Shown: positions 8,612 to 18,611, counted from the stretch's first letter. The stretch: 64,000 nucleotides of DNA from Flavobacterium sp. H122 (GCF_004959765.1 NZ_SJZD01000003.1:305113-369112), one strand, 5' to 3'. Notes: generated by a model from the sequence alone, not told the origin. Numbers and translations are program-made.

Positions 8612-9136
8612 ATGAGTCATAAAGTTATACATGCACTATATACTGATGATGATGTGTTAATGGATGCTGTAAAAGCAACCCGTAAAGCACACCACCACAT
8701 CGAAGAAATTTACACTCCATTTCCTGTTCATGGTCTTGACAAAGCTATGGGGTTAGCACCTACAAGAATCGCAATTGCTGCATTTTTATACGGGTGTACT
8801 GGTTTAGCGTTCGCTACATGGTTATTGAACAATATCATGATTAGTGACTGGCCTCAGGATATCGGGGGTAAACCAAGTTTTAGTTACATTCAAAACATGC
8901 CTGCTTTTGTACCGGTAATGTTTGAAGAAACTGTGTTCTTTGCAGCACACTTAATGGTTATTACTTTTTATATGAGAAGTAAATTATGGCCATTCAAAAA
9001 AGCTGAAAATCCTGATTTACGTACAACAGACGACCATTTCCTTATGGAAGTAGCTGTTAATAATAATGAAGACGAATTGACTTCTTTTTTCCAAAATACC
9101 GGAGCTGTTGAAGTTAAAGTAGTTGAAAAGCATTAA
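8612..9136 (+). CDS. actD: Alternative complex III subunit ActD
   Basis: A 174-aa protein of the DUF3341 family. A soluble N-terminal part with the typical HxIEEIYTPFPVHGLD segment precedes two membrane helices, at about 50-75 and 100-120 (MFEETVFFAAHLMVITFYM). ActD is a small subunit that packs against the ActC side of the complex. The C-terminal extension is acidic. It starts 6 nt after actC and ends 7 nt before the preferred actE start, so translation is probably coupled. Confidence 0.9.
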   Translation: MSHKVIHALYTDDDVLMDAVKATRKAHHHIEEIYTPFPVHGLDKAMGLAPTRIAIAAFLYGCTGLAFATWLLNNIMISDWPQDIGGKPSFSYIQNMPAFVPVMFEETVFFAAHLMVITFYMRSKLWPFKKAENPDLRTTDDHFLMEVAVNNNEDELTSFFQNTGAVEVKVVEKH

Positions 9137-9143
9137 TAAGATT

Positions 9144-9692
9144 ATGAGAAGAGTAGTATATTCATTAACAGCTTTAATGGGGTTATCTTCATTACTGTTT
9201 TCATGTAAAAGTGATGATAAACCGAACTATCAGTTTTTTCCAAACATGTATGAATCGGTTGCATATGAAACTTATTCAGAATCAAATGCTTTCAAAAATG
9301 GTAAAGAAGGACAGTTACCTGCTCAGGGTAGTATAAAGAGAGGTTTTGTTCCTTATGAATTACCAAATACTCCTGAAGGATATGAAGCGTCAAAGGGAAT
9401 GAGTTCACCTTTGGATTCTTCATCTGTAAATATCGAAATGGGTAAAGAATTGTACAATATCTATTGTATTTCCTGCCATGGTGAAAAAGGAGACGCTAAA
9501 GGAAAGTTAGTTCAAAGAGAAAAGTTCTTAGGTGTACCTAGTTATAAAGACCGTGCTATCACTATTGGTAGTGTGTTTCATGTTGAAACTTACGGGTTGA
9601 ACGCTATGGGCTCACATGCTAATCAATTGACTAAAAAAGAAAGATGGCAAGTGGCAGAGTACGTTATGAAACTTAAATCTGAATTAAAATAA
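9144..9692 (+). CDS. actE: Alternative complex III subunit ActE, monoheme cytochrome c lipoprotein
   Basis: A 182-aa lipoprotein. I chose ATG 9144 rather than 9123 because it gives a clean signal peptide with lipobox LFSC (Cys21) and avoids overlap with actD. A single CxxCH (CISCH, residues 108-112) lies in a class I cytochrome c fold, with a downstream Met candidate in GLNAMGSH. ActE is the monoheme subunit that can pass electrons to the oxidase. Together with the N-terminal heme of ActA the complex would have two monoheme cytochrome domains. Confidence 0.92.
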   Translation: MRRVVYSLTALMGLSSLLFSCKSDDKPNYQFFPNMYESVAYETYSESNAFKNGKEGQLPAQGSIKRGFVPYELPNTPEGYEASKGMSSPLDSSSVNIEMGKELYNIYCISCHGEKGDAKGKLVQREKFLGVPSYKDRAITIGSVFHVETYGLNAMGSHANQLTKKERWQVAEYVMKLKSELK

Positions 9693-9711
9693 TAAAATAC
9701 GCGATTTAGTT

Positions 9712-11211
9712 ATGTATACATTTTCAAGCAAATTAAGAACCTTATCGTTTATCCTAATGGCATTAGGTCTTTTAGGAATAGGGTATGGTTTTTTCACTGC
9801 ACCTAAGACTACTGAGGACGTTGAAAAAATATTAGCAGCTGATGCTCATGGCGGACACCATGAAGCAGCAACTGCCCATGAAGAGGCTAAGCATGAAGCT
9901 GCGCCTGCTCATGCAGAAGAAAAACATGCAGAAAATACAGAAGTTAAAGATTCTGCTGCTGCATTAGCACACGGATTGGATTCTGTGGCTAAAGATGTGG
10001 AAGAAGCGCACACTGAAGTTGCTTCTCACGAAGAAGTTAAACACGAAACTAAAGCAACTGCTCATGCAGAAGGACACGAAACTGTTGCTTCTCATGATGA
10101 GCATAAAGAACATGTTGAGCATGTATTTCATCAATTGCAGAATAAGCCTTGGTCAGCATTATATGTTGGAGCTTTATTCATTTTCTTGATTTCTTTAGGT
10201 GTTTTAGCATTCTATGCTATCCAATGGGCAGCCCAGGCAGGATGGTCTCCGGCATTGTTCAGAGTTATGGAAGCTATCACAGCTTATTTGGTACCAGGTG
10301 GTATCATTGTGTTTGTGTTGTTAGTACTTTCAGGAGTACATATGAATCACTTATTCATTTGGATGGATCCTGCAGTAGTAGCTGAAGATCATTTGATTCA
10401 AGGGAAATCAGGTTATTTAAATGTTCCATTCTTCTTGATCAGAGCGGCTATTTTCTTAGGAGGATGGATTCTTTACAGAATGTACACTCGTAAAAATTCA
10501 ATAGCTTTGGATGAAACAAACGATTTATCATACTATAAAAAGAATTTCAAAGCATCTGCGGCGTTCCTGGCTTTCTTCCTTGTATCTGAGTCTATGATGT
10601 CTTGGGACTGGATTATGTCAGTTGATCCTCACTGGTTCTCTACTTTATTTGGATGGTATGTATTTGCAAGTTTCTTTGTAAGCGGTATTACTACTATTGC
10701 CTTAATTACATTGTACTTAAAATCTAACGGTTATTTAGATTTTGTTAATAACAGCCACTTCCATGATTTAGCTAAATTTATGTTTGGTATTTCAGTATTC
10801 TGGACATATTTATGGTTCTCTCAATTCATGTTAATGTGGTATTCTAATATCCCGGAAGAGGTTACTTATTTCAAAATGAGAATCGAGCACTATAACCTGC
10901 CATTCTTTGGTATGGTAGTGATGAACTTCGTATTCCCAATATTAATTTTGATCAACACTGATTTCAAACGTGTGCCTTGGATTATCACAATGGCTGGTAT
11001 CATAATCTTATGTGGTCACTATTTAGATTTTCACAATATGATTTTCCCTGCAACTGTAGGTGATCAATGGTTCATTGGTGCAGCTGAGATTGGTTCAGTA
11101 GCGTTCTTTGCAGGTTTATTTATCTTTGTTGTATTTACTGCTTTAACAAAAGTGCCTTTATTAGCTAAAGGAAATCCATATATAGAGGAAAGTAAACATT
11201 TTCATTATTAA
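9712..11211 (+). CDS. actF: Alternative complex III subunit ActF with a His/Ala/Glu-rich insertion
   Basis: A 499-aa integral membrane protein, homologous in role to ActC and NrfD proteins. One membrane helix lies at about 8-28. A soluble loop of roughly 100 residues, very rich in His, Ala, Glu and Lys (about residues 44-140; EAKHEAAPAHAEEKHAE and similar), follows. After that come about nine further helices with the quinol-type signature SMMSWDWIMSVDPHWFST. ActF faces the oxidase in known ACIII-oxidase supercomplexes. The histidine-rich loop could bind metal or just be a flexible tether; the sequence alone does not decide. Confidence 0.9.
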   Translation: MYTFSSKLRTLSFILMALGLLGIGYGFFTAPKTTEDVEKILAADAHGGHHEAATAHEEAKHEAAPAHAEEKHAENTEVKDSAAALAHGLDSVAKDVEEAHTEVASHEEVKHETKATAHAEGHETVASHDEHKEHVEHVFHQLQNKPWSALYVGALFIFLISLGVLAFYAIQWAAQAGWSPALFRVMEAITAYLVPGGIIVFVLLVLSGVHMNHLFIWMDPAVVAEDHLIQGKSGYLNVPFFLIRAAIFLGGWILYRMYTRKNSIALDETNDLSYYKKNFKASAAFLAFFLVSESMMSWDWIMSVDPHWFSTLFGWYVFASFFVSGITTIALITLYLKSNGYLDFVNNSHFHDLAKFMFGISVFWTYLWFSQFMLMWYSNIPEEVTYFKMRIEHYNLPFFGMVVMNFVFPILILINTDFKRVPWIITMAGIIILCGHYLDFHNMIFPATVGDQWFIGAAEIGSVAFFAGLFIFVVFTALTKVPLLAKGNPYIEESKHFHY

Positions 11212-11230
11212 TATTTAAACAAGAAAACAG

Positions 11231-12409
11231 ATGACAACTTTGTTGGTTCTTATAGTTTTAGTCTTATTATCGATTGCTATCTGGCAAATGACTAAAATTT
11301 TCGACTTAACTCAAGTGGGTGGAAAAAGTGATGATTCACAAATTGCTACCGATAATGATAATAATGTTCAAGGATATTTAATGTTTGGTTTTCTTGCATT
11401 CCTTTACATTTTCATGATCTACGGATTATTAAAATGGGGACATTTAGCATTAGGTACTCCGGCTTCTGAGCATGGTCCTGATTATGATAACTTAATGAAT
11501 ATTTCATTCGGTATCATTTTCCTTGTGCAGGGGATTACTCAGGTATTATTACACTATTTTGCTTACAAATACCGTGGTGAAAAAGGAAGAAAGGCATTGT
11601 ACTATGCTGATAATGATAAATTAGAGTTTATCTGGACTATTATACCTGTGGTTGTTTTAGCCGGTTTGATCCTTTACGGTCTTTATACATGGACAAACAT
11701 TATGTTTGTTGATGAAGATAAAGAAGATGTAATGGTGGTTGAATTATACGCTAAGCAATTTAGCTGGGAAGCACGTTACGCTGGTAAAGATAACGTGTTA
11801 GGTAAAGCCAACGTACGTTTAATTGAAGGCGTGAACACTTTAGGTGTTGATGTTAATGATCCAAATGCACAGGACGATATTGCAGTAACTGAACTGCATA
11901 TTCCTAAAGGTAAAAAAGTATTGTTCAAAATGCGTTCACAGGATATCATCCACTCAGCTTATATGCCTCACTTCAGAGCACAGATGAACTGTGTGCCTGG
12001 TATGGTTACTGAGTTTGCATTCAGACCTACTATGACTACTGACGAAATGCGTCAGGATCCTAAAATTGTTGAGAAAGTTGCGAACATCAATAAAATCAGA
12101 GCTAAAAAGACGGCTGAGTTATTAGCAGCTGGTAAAGCAGCTTTAGATCCTTATACTTTTGATTATTTATTATTATGTAATAAAATTTGTGGAGCTTCTC
12201 ACTTCAACATGCAGATGAAAATCGTTGTTGATACTCCTGAGCAATTTCAATCTTGGTTAAAAGAGAAAGGAACTATTGTAGCGGCTGTTAAAGCTGATAA
12301 AGATGCTAAAGCAGCAGAAGCAAATCCTAAAACTGAAGCTCCGGCTGAAAAGAAAGCGGATACAACTGTAGTTGCTGAAGCTGTAGATTCTACAACTGTT
12401 AAGAAGTAA
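11231..12409 (+). CDS. coxB: Cytochrome c oxidase subunit II
   Basis: A 392-aa subunit with an extra N-terminal membrane helix, then the two classical helices (about 50-75 and 135-158, LEFIWTIIPVVVLAGLILYG) and a periplasmic cupredoxin domain. The CuA ligands are intact: HSAYMPHFRAQ supplies the first His, and C-x3-C-x3-H-x2-M is present as CNKICGASHFNM. The C-terminus is a low-complexity Ala/Lys/Glu tail of about 50 residues. It receives electrons from the ACIII cytochromes and passes them to subunit I. It is 19 nt after actF. Confidence 0.96.
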   Translation: MTTLLVLIVLVLLSIAIWQMTKIFDLTQVGGKSDDSQIATDNDNNVQGYLMFGFLAFLYIFMIYGLLKWGHLALGTPASEHGPDYDNLMNISFGIIFLVQGITQVLLHYFAYKYRGEKGRKALYYADNDKLEFIWTIIPVVVLAGLILYGLYTWTNIMFVDEDKEDVMVVELYAKQFSWEARYAGKDNVLGKANVRLIEGVNTLGVDVNDPNAQDDIAVTELHIPKGKKVLFKMRSQDIIHSAYMPHFRAQMNCVPGMVTEFAFRPTMTTDEMRQDPKIVEKVANINKIRAKKTAELLAAGKAALDPYTFDYLLLCNKICGASHFNMQMKIVVDTPEQFQSWLKEKGTIVAAVKADKDAKAAEANPKTEAPAEKKADTTVVAEAVDSTTVKK

Positions 12410-12440
12410 TTAATTAGAAATTAAAATTAAATAGATATAT

Positions 12441-14246
12441 ATGGGAGCAGCAGGACATGACCACGATCACGCACACGATCACGATCACGCACACCACCAT
12501 AAAGATACCTTTATTACTAAATATATTTTTAGTATTGACCACAAAATGATTGCGAAGCAATACCTTATTACAGGTATTCTTATGGGAATCGTTGGGGTTG
12601 TAATGTCATTACTTTTCAGAATGCAGATTGCATGGCCTGAGGAATCTTTCGGGATTTTTAAATTCTTGTTAGGTGAAAAAATGGCTCCGGGAGGAGTTAT
12701 GCGTAATGATATTTATCTTGCGTTAGTTACAATTCACGGTACTATCATGGTATTCTTTGTATTGACTGCAGGTTTAAGTGGTACTTTCAGTAACTTATTA
12801 ATTCCATTGCAGATTGGTGCAAGAGATATGGCTTCTGGATTCATGAATATGATTTCTTACTGGTTGTTTTTCTTGTCTTCTGTAGTAATGATCAGTTCAT
12901 TATTCGTTGAGTCAGGACCTGCATCTGCCGGTTGGACAATTTATCCGCCATTATCTGCTTTACCACAGGCTATTCCTGGTTCAGGTACTGGTATGACTTT
13001 ATGGTTGGTTTCAATGGCTATCTTCATCGCTTCGTCTTTGATGGGTTCATTAAACTATGTTGTAACGGTTATCAACTTAAGAACTAAAGGTATGTCAATG
13101 ACAAGATTGCCGCTTACTGTATGGGCTTTCTTTGTAACTGCTATCATTGGTATCGTATCGTTCCCGGTATTATTATCAGCAGCATTAATGTTGATTATGG
13201 ATAGAAGTTTTGGTACTTCTTTCTTCTTGTCGGATATTTTTATCTCTGGTGAAGTTTTACACTATCAAGGTGGATCTCCGGTATTATTCGAACACTTATT
13301 CTGGTTCTTAGGACACCCTGAAGTATATATCGTATTATTACCTGCTTTAGGTATTACATCTGAAATTATAGCAACTAATTCACGTAAACCAATCTTTGGT
13401 TACCGTGCGATGATTGCTTCAATCTTAGCAATTGCTTTCTTATCTACTATCGTATGGGGTCACCATATGTTTATGTCAGGTATGAATCCATTCTTAGGAT
13501 CAGTATTTACATTCACTACTTTGTTAATTGCAATTCCATCAGCTGTAAAAGCATTCAACTACATTACTACTTTATGGAAAGGTAATTTACAATTGAACCC
13601 TGCAATGTTATTCTCTATCGGATTGGTTTCTACATTCATCTCAGGAGGTTTAACAGGTATTATTTTAGGGGATTCAACTTTGGATATCAACGTTCATGAT
13701 ACATATTTCGTTGTGGCTCACTTCCACTTGGTAATGGGTATCTCTGCATTATATGGTTTCTTTGCTGGTGTTTACCACTGGTTCCCAAGAATGTTCGGAA
13801 GAATGATGAACAAAAACTTAGGTTACATTCACTTCTGGGTAACTGCAGTTTGTGCTTACGGTGTATTCTATCCAATGCACTTCATCGGTATGGCTGGTTT
13901 ACCACGCCGTTACTACACAAACTCAAACTTCCCGTTATTTGATGATTTAGCAGACGTGAATGTTTTGATTACTATGTTTGCTTTAGTTGGTGCGGCTTTC
14001 CAATTAGTGTTTATGTGGAATTTCTTCTATAGTATTTTCTATGGTAAGAAAGCGGAACAAAACCCATGGAAATCGAACACATTGGAATGGACAGCTCCGG
14101 TTGAACACATTCACGGAAACTGGCCGGGTGAATTACCTACAGTACACCGTTGGGCTTATGATTACAGTAAGCCTGGACACGAAGATGATTTCGTACCGCA
14201 AACAACTCCTATGTTGGAGGGTGAAGAAGAATTACATCACGCTTAA
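12441..14246 (+). CDS. coxA: Cytochrome c oxidase subunit I
   Basis: A 601-aa heme-copper oxidase catalytic subunit with 12 helices expected. The low-spin heme ligand is in HGTIMVFF. The CuB His and cross-linked Tyr are in GHPEVYIVLLP, the CuB His pair in WGHHMF, and the heme a and a3 ligands in HDTYFVVAHFHLVMG. The N-terminus is a His/Asp cluster (residues 6-21) before the first helix. Last gene of the operon, followed at once by a terminator. Subunit III and a subunit IV are not present nearby. Confidence 0.97.
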   Translation: MGAAGHDHDHAHDHDHAHHHKDTFITKYIFSIDHKMIAKQYLITGILMGIVGVVMSLLFRMQIAWPEESFGIFKFLLGEKMAPGGVMRNDIYLALVTIHGTIMVFFVLTAGLSGTFSNLLIPLQIGARDMASGFMNMISYWLFFLSSVVMISSLFVESGPASAGWTIYPPLSALPQAIPGSGTGMTLWLVSMAIFIASSLMGSLNYVVTVINLRTKGMSMTRLPLTVWAFFVTAIIGIVSFPVLLSAALMLIMDRSFGTSFFLSDIFISGEVLHYQGGSPVLFEHLFWFLGHPEVYIVLLPALGITSEIIATNSRKPIFGYRAMIASILAIAFLSTIVWGHHMFMSGMNPFLGSVFTFTTLLIAIPSAVKAFNYITTLWKGNLQLNPAMLFSIGLVSTFISGGLTGIILGDSTLDINVHDTYFVVAHFHLVMGISALYGFFAGVYHWFPRMFGRMMNKNLGYIHFWVTAVCAYGVFYPMHFIGMAGLPRRYYTNSNFPLFDDLADVNVLITMFALVGAAFQLVFMWNFFYSIFYGKKAEQNPWKSNTLEWTAPVEHIHGNWPGELPTVHRWAYDYSKPGHEDDFVPQTTPMLEGEEELHHA

Positions 14247-14262
14247 TTATAAAAAGTTTCTT

Positions 14263-14296
14263 AAATGCCTCTCGAATTCGGGAGGCATTTTTTATT
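14263..14296 (+). terminator. Terminator of the act-cox operon
   Basis: Stem AAATGCCTC / GAGGCATTT (14263-14271 with 14282-14290), then a T run to 14294. Confidence 0.9.
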
Positions 14297-14321
14297 ATCT
14301 TTAATCCGAAGTATCGTTTTT

Positions 14322-15008
14322 ATGAAAATAATTTTTATCGTTTTATTTTATTCGGTTTGCCTCGCCTCATTTGCACAGGATATTCCAAATCTTGAAGTTG
14401 TAGATTCACTTTATAGAGAAGATCAGTTCTATTTTGGTACAACTTATAATATATTGAAAAATAAGCCTGAAGGGGTGTCTCAAAATTCGTTTTCGGCAGG
14501 TTTGAGTGTGGGTTTTTTAAGAGATTTTCCAATAAATAAAAACCGTACGTTTGCAATTGCCCCGGGAATTGGTTTGAGTTATGCTAATTTCAAGCAAAAT
14601 CTTATTGTATCTGAGTCAGACGGGACTATAAATTATAGTTTGATACCTTCAGATAATGAGTATGACAAGAATAAGTTTTCTTTTACTTCTATTGACGTGC
14701 CTTTGGAATTCAGATGGAGAACTTCTACGTTCGAATCACACAAATTTTGGAGAATTTATACAGGTGTTAAAATGAGTTATGTGTTTTATAGCCGTTCCCG
14801 TTTTAAGGATAATTCCAATGATTTTGTTATAGTTAACAATCCGGATATAAATAAGTTTCAATATGGTGTTTATATTGCTACAGGTTATAATACCTGGAAT
14901 ATTTATGCCTATTACGGCTTGAGCGATTTTTTTAAGAAAGAGTTAATTTCAGGTTCTGACGGAAAGTTAAGAACCTTGAATATAGGCTTGATGTTTTATA
15001 TACTGTAA
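14322..15008 (+). CDS. Outer-membrane beta-barrel protein (PorT/porin-like)
   Basis: A 228-aa secreted protein. ATG 14322 is chosen because it begins a good signal peptide (MKIIFIVLFYSVCLASFAQ). Upstream in-frame codons fall inside the operon terminator. The mature part alternates polar and hydrophobic residues as in small beta-barrels, with the typical segments FAIAPGIGLSYANFKQN, FTSIDVPLEFRWR and WRIYTGVKMSYVF, and ends in LNIGLMFYIL, a hydrophobic terminal strand. Best match is the outer-membrane beta-barrel (porT-like) family; no specific role can be given. Its 3' end overlaps the convergent gene by 13 nt. Confidence 0.75.
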   Translation: MKIIFIVLFYSVCLASFAQDIPNLEVVDSLYREDQFYFGTTYNILKNKPEGVSQNSFSAGLSVGFLRDFPINKNRTFAIAPGIGLSYANFKQNLIVSESDGTINYSLIPSDNEYDKNKFSFTSIDVPLEFRWRTSTFESHKFWRIYTGVKMSYVFYSRSRFKDNSNDFVIVNNPDINKFQYGVYIATGYNTWNIYAYYGLSDFFKKELISGSDGKLRTLNIGLMFYIL

Positions 15009-15634
15009 ACCAGCGGCAGTATAATTAATTGGGGTATTGCACCTATAATATATCCTAAAAAAAGCTCGGTTTTTGTATGTGCCTTCATGACTAAACGCGA
15101 AGATGCCACAAATCCGTTTAAGGCAATTAAAGTGCTTAAAAATGCGATATTTTTAAATCCGAATTTAATACTGCAAAACATACAAAATACAGTTAATGAG
15201 GATATTCCCAGCATATGCAGACTAATCTTCCGATGGGCAAAAGCTAACGCGAGTGCTATAGCGCTGCTGAAAATACTGGCCAGAAAGAAAAAGAATAATT
15301 CCGGCAGATTTGTAATTGTAAAGCTTTTTGTAATTAATGAAACGCATAAGAGAATTTGTACAAACAATGGTATTTTCCGCTGGGAAACATTGGTAACCAT
15401 TATCGAATCTATTTTTTTTAATGTTACCAATAAATAGAAACATGCTATCGGGATAAATACCGTAATGATTAATGTTTGTATAATATACAGATAAACAGTT
15501 TCATAATTATAATAACCGTTTGTTACCAAAAAATAATACAATACTGCAAACACCGATATAAAAATAGGATGAAAGAGATAAGAAAAAAGGGGCAGTATTT
15601 TTTTCAAACTATATCTTTTTACGCATTCTGGCAA
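14996..15634 (-). CDS. Polytopic membrane protein with PAP2-like C-terminus
   Basis: A 212-aa protein with about six hydrophobic helices. Near the C-terminus SSRLVMKAHTKTELFLGYIIG resembles the R-x-H-xx-E/D-x-xx-G end of PAP2-type lipid phosphatases. The other catalytic motifs (KxxxxxxRP and PSGH) are not evident, so activity is doubtful. The start overlaps the end of rpoN by 26 nt, which suggests translational coupling. It may be co-transcribed with rpoN but need not share its role. Confidence 0.6.
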   Translation of the reverse strand: MPECVKRYSLKKILPLFSYLFHPIFISVFAVLYYFLVTNGYYNYETVYLYIIQTLIITVFIPIACFYLLVTLKKIDSIMVTNVSQRKIPLFVQILLCVSLITKSFTITNLPELFFFFLASIFSSAIALALAFAHRKISLHMLGISSLTVFCMFCSIKFGFKNIAFLSTLIALNGFVASSRLVMKAHTKTELFLGYIIGAIPQLIILPLVYSI

Positions 15635-17081
15635 CAGGAATTTCTAATTGCTCACGGTATTTTGCAACGGTACGGCGTGCAATAGGGTAGCCGCGTTCTT
15701 TCAGAATATCAGCTAACTGATCATCAGGAAGCGGTTTGTTTTTGTCTTCTTCCGCTATTACCTGTTCAAGGATTTTCTTAATTTCAATGGTTGAAACTTC
15801 TTCCCCTTGATCATTCATCATCGCTTCACTGAAAAAATCTTTTAAAAGTTTTGTCCCATAAGGAGTGTCAACATATTTACTGTTGGCAACACGTGAAACG
15901 GTTGAGATATCTAAACCAATCATATCAGCAATATCTTTTAGGATCATTGGTTTAAGTTTAGTTTCATCGCCGTCAAGGAAGTATTCCTGCTGAAAATGCA
16001 TGATGGCATTCATAGTTACGAATAAAGTCTCCTGACGTTGTTTAATAGCATCTATAAACCATTTGGCTGAATCCAGTTTTTGTTTGATAAACTGAACTGC
16101 ATCACGTTGTGCATTAGATTTGTCTTTCGAATCCTTATAAGTCTTCATCATATCCTGATAATCCTTGGATACGTGAAGTTCAGGAGCATTTCTGCCGTTT
16201 AGGGTTAGTTCCAGTTCATCGTCATTTATACGAATCATAAAATCCGGAACGATATGTTCTGTTATTTTTGAACTTCCTGAAAAAGCTCCTCCTGGTTTTG
16301 GATTCAGTTTTTCAATTTCATCGATAGCTTTTTTAAGCTGATCTTTTGAAATGCTGTATTTTTGAAGTAATTTTTCGTAGTGTTTTTTTGTAAAAGCGTC
16401 AAATTGTTCGTCAATTATACTTACCGCCAATTCAACAGATTCTGTTGGAGTTTTATGCTTTAATTGTAATAACAGGCATTCCTGCAAATCACGGGCACCA
16501 ACACCTGAAGGTTCTAATTCATGAATGATTACGCAAAGTATCTTGTTTACTGTTTCTTCATCTGTATAAATAGCTTGAGTGAAAGCCATGTCGTCAACAA
16601 TATCGGCAATACTTCTGCGTAAATAACCGTCATCGTCAATGCTTCCAACAAGGAATTCGGCAATTTCACGCTGTTCGTCAGTCAATACAAAAGTGTTCAG
16701 CTGATTGATTAAATCCTGATGGAAACTTACAGAAGCAACGAATGGGATGTCTCTGTCCTCATCATCATCACTGTAATTGCTTGTTTGTGTTTTGTAATCT
16801 GGAGTTTCGTCGTTGCTTAAATATTCGTCAATGTTAATGTCGTTGGCATCAATACTGTCAGAGTCATCAAAATCATCGTACTCGTCATTGTTGTCAAATT
16901 CATCTTTTTCAAACCTCTCCTCATCCTCGTTCAAATCACCTTCAAGTGCTGGATTTTCATTCATTTCTTCCATCAGTCGTTGTTCAAAAGCCTGTGTAGG
17001 TAATTGAATCAGCTTCATCAACTGAATTTGCTGAGGAGAAAGTTTTTGAGATAATTTTAGGTTTAAATTTTGTTTTAACAT
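15609..17081 (-). CDS. rpoN: RNA polymerase sigma-54 factor
   Basis: A 490-aa protein. The N-terminal region I is Gln/Leu-rich (LKLSQKLSPQQIQLMKLIQL) and interacts with activator ATPases. An acidic region II (residues about 48-110) follows, then the core-binding domain and the C-terminal RpoN box ARRTVAKYRE that reads the -24 element. It needs enhancer-binding ATPases for initiation; none is encoded in this window. It lies downstream of asnS in the same direction, separated by an 18-bp hairpin repeat. Confidence 0.97.
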   Translation of the reverse strand: MLKQNLNLKLSQKLSPQQIQLMKLIQLPTQAFEQRLMEEMNENPALEGDLNEDEERFEKDEFDNNDEYDDFDDSDSIDANDINIDEYLSNDETPDYKTQTSNYSDDDEDRDIPFVASVSFHQDLINQLNTFVLTDEQREIAEFLVGSIDDDGYLRRSIADIVDDMAFTQAIYTDEETVNKILCVIIHELEPSGVGARDLQECLLLQLKHKTPTESVELAVSIIDEQFDAFTKKHYEKLLQKYSISKDQLKKAIDEIEKLNPKPGGAFSGSSKITEHIVPDFMIRINDDELELTLNGRNAPELHVSKDYQDMMKTYKDSKDKSNAQRDAVQFIKQKLDSAKWFIDAIKQRQETLFVTMNAIMHFQQEYFLDGDETKLKPMILKDIADMIGLDISTVSRVANSKYVDTPYGTKLLKDFFSEAMMNDQGEEVSTIEIKKILEQVIAEEDKNKPLPDDQLADILKERGYPIARRTVAKYREQLEIPVARMRKKI

Positions 17082-17101
17082 TTTTGACTATTCGGTTATT
17101 T

Positions 17102-17148
17102 GTGTATTTGGTTATTTGTAATCTGAGAGAACAAATAACCAAATACAC
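17102..17148. repeat. Palindrome between asnS and rpoN
   Basis: Arms of 18 bp (17102-17119 and 17131-17148, GTGTATTTGGTTATTTGT and its complement) around an 11-nt loop. No T run follows on the minus strand, so it is not a classical terminator. It is built of the words GGTTATTTG and GTGTATTTG and belongs to a class of AT-rich word-repeat palindromes seen in several spacers here. Confidence 0.7.
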
Positions 17149-17165
17149 GAATCAACTATTATTTA

Positions 17166-18599
17166 TTAGAATTCAGCGTTTTGTGGTGTTCTAGGGAACG
17201 GAATTACATCACGGATATTTGTCATACCGGTAACGAATAATACCAAACGTTCAAATCCTAATCCAAAGCCTGAGTGTACTGCAGTACCAAAACGGCGCGT
17301 ATCTAAATACCACCATAATTCTTCTTCATCGATACCAAGTGCTTTCATTTTTTCAACCAATACGTCTAAACGCTCTTCTCTTTGAGAACCACCTACAATT
17401 TCACCAATCCCCGGGAATAAAATGTCCATGGCACGTACCGTTTTTCCGTCATCATTTAAACGCATGTAAAACGCTTTGATTTTTGCCGGATAGTCAAATA
17501 AGATCACCGGTGATTTAAAGTGTTTTTCAACAAGATAGCGCTCGTGTTCGCTTTGTAAATCAGCTCCCCATTCATCAATAAGAAATTGGAATTTTTTCTT
17601 TTTGTTTGGAGTCGAATCTTTTAAAATATCGATAGCTTCAGTATAAGAAACACGTTTGAAGTTGTTTTCTAATACGAAGTTTAATTTTTCCAATAAAGTC
17701 ATTTCACTGCGTTCTGCCTGAGGTTTTTGTTTTTCCTCATCGGCTAAACGAGTTTCAAGGAATTTTAAATCATCTGCACAATTGTCAACAGCGTATTTCA
17801 CCACATATTTGATGAAATCTTCAGCTAAATCCATGTTGTCAGCCAAATCATTGAAAGCTACTTCCGGTTCAATCATCCAGAATTCAGCTAAGTGTCTTGA
17901 TGTATTTGAATTTTCTGCACGGAAAGTCGGTCCAAATGTGTAAATCTGTCCCAAAGCCATAGCAAAAGTTTCTCCATTAAGCTGCCCGGAAACCGTCAAG
18001 TTGGTTTCAGTACCAAAAAAGTCCTTTTTATAATCTACTTTTCCGTCTTCTGTTCTTGGGGTATTGTCAAAAGGTAAAGCGGTAACTTTAAACATTTCTC
18101 CTGCACCTTCAGCATCAGAACCGGTAATGATAGGAGTGTTCACATATACAAATCCTTTTTGCTGGAAATATTGGTGTACGGCAAATGATAAAACCGAACG
18201 AACACGCATAATGGCTCCAAAAGCATTAGTACGCACACGTAAATGTGCATTTTCACGTAAAAATTCCAATGAATGTTTTTTGGGTTGCATTGGGAATTTT
18301 TCAGCATCACTGTCACCTAAAATTTCAAGTTTTTTTACCTGAATTTCATATTTCTGACCAGCTCCCTGACTTTCAACCAATTCTCCAGTTACAGATATCG
18401 CAGCTCCGGTTGTGATTCTTTTTAATGTTGTTTCAGGTGTGTTTTCGAAATCTACCACACACTGAATATTATGAATAGTTGAACCGTCGTTCAATGCTAT
18501 GAATTGATTATTTCTAAAAGTTCTTACCCATCCTTTTGCGGTTACTTCATGTAATGTCTTCGTGCTGTTTAGTAAGTCTTTAACTTTTGTATGTTTCAT
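17166..18599 (-). CDS. asnS: Asparaginyl-tRNA synthetase
   Basis: A 477-aa class II synthetase. The N-terminal OB-fold anticodon-binding domain covers about residues 15-105, followed by the catalytic core. Motif 2 is seen in [20 protein letters not shown] and motif 3 in [16 protein letters not shown]. The C-terminus [14 protein letters not shown] is typical of AsnRS. It charges tRNA-Asn with asparagine directly. A Bacteroidetes -7 box lies at 18669-18676. Confidence 0.97.
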   Translation of the reverse strand: MKHTKVKDLLNSTKTLHEVTAKGWVRTFRNNQFIALNDGSTIHNIQCVVDFENTPETTLKRITTGAAISVTGELVESQGAGQKYEIQVKKLEILGDSDAEKFPMQPKKHSLEFLRENAHLRVRTNAFGAIMRVRSVLSFAVHQYFQQKGFVYVNTPIITGSDAEGAGEMFKVTALPFDNTPRTEDGKVDYKKDFFGTETNLTVSGQLNGETFAMALGQIYTFGPTFRAENSNTSRHLAEFWMIEPEVAFNDLADNMDLAEDFIKYVVKYAVDNCADDLKFLETRLADEEKQKPQAERSEMTLLEKLNFVLENNFKRVSYTEAIDILKDSTPNKKKKFQFLIDEWGADLQSEHERYLVEKHFKSPVILFDYPAKIKAFYMRLNDDGKTVRAMDILFPGIGEIVGGSQREERLDVLVEKMKALGIDEEELWWYLDTRRFGTAVHSGFGLGFERLVLFVTGMTNIRDVIPFPRTPQNAEF

Positions 18600-18611
18600 C
18601 TTAAATGTTAG

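Noticed and set aside
14041..14304. 87-aa frame at the 3' end of coxA
   Set aside because: Out of frame with coxA and running into the terminator.
14996..15634. Active PAP2 phosphatase
   Set aside because: Only the last motif is PAP2-like; the KxxxxxxRP and PSGH motifs are not visible, so no activity is claimed.
17102..17148. Hairpin as a terminator between asnS and rpoN
   Set aside because: No T run follows on the minus strand, so it was listed as a repeat rather than a terminator.
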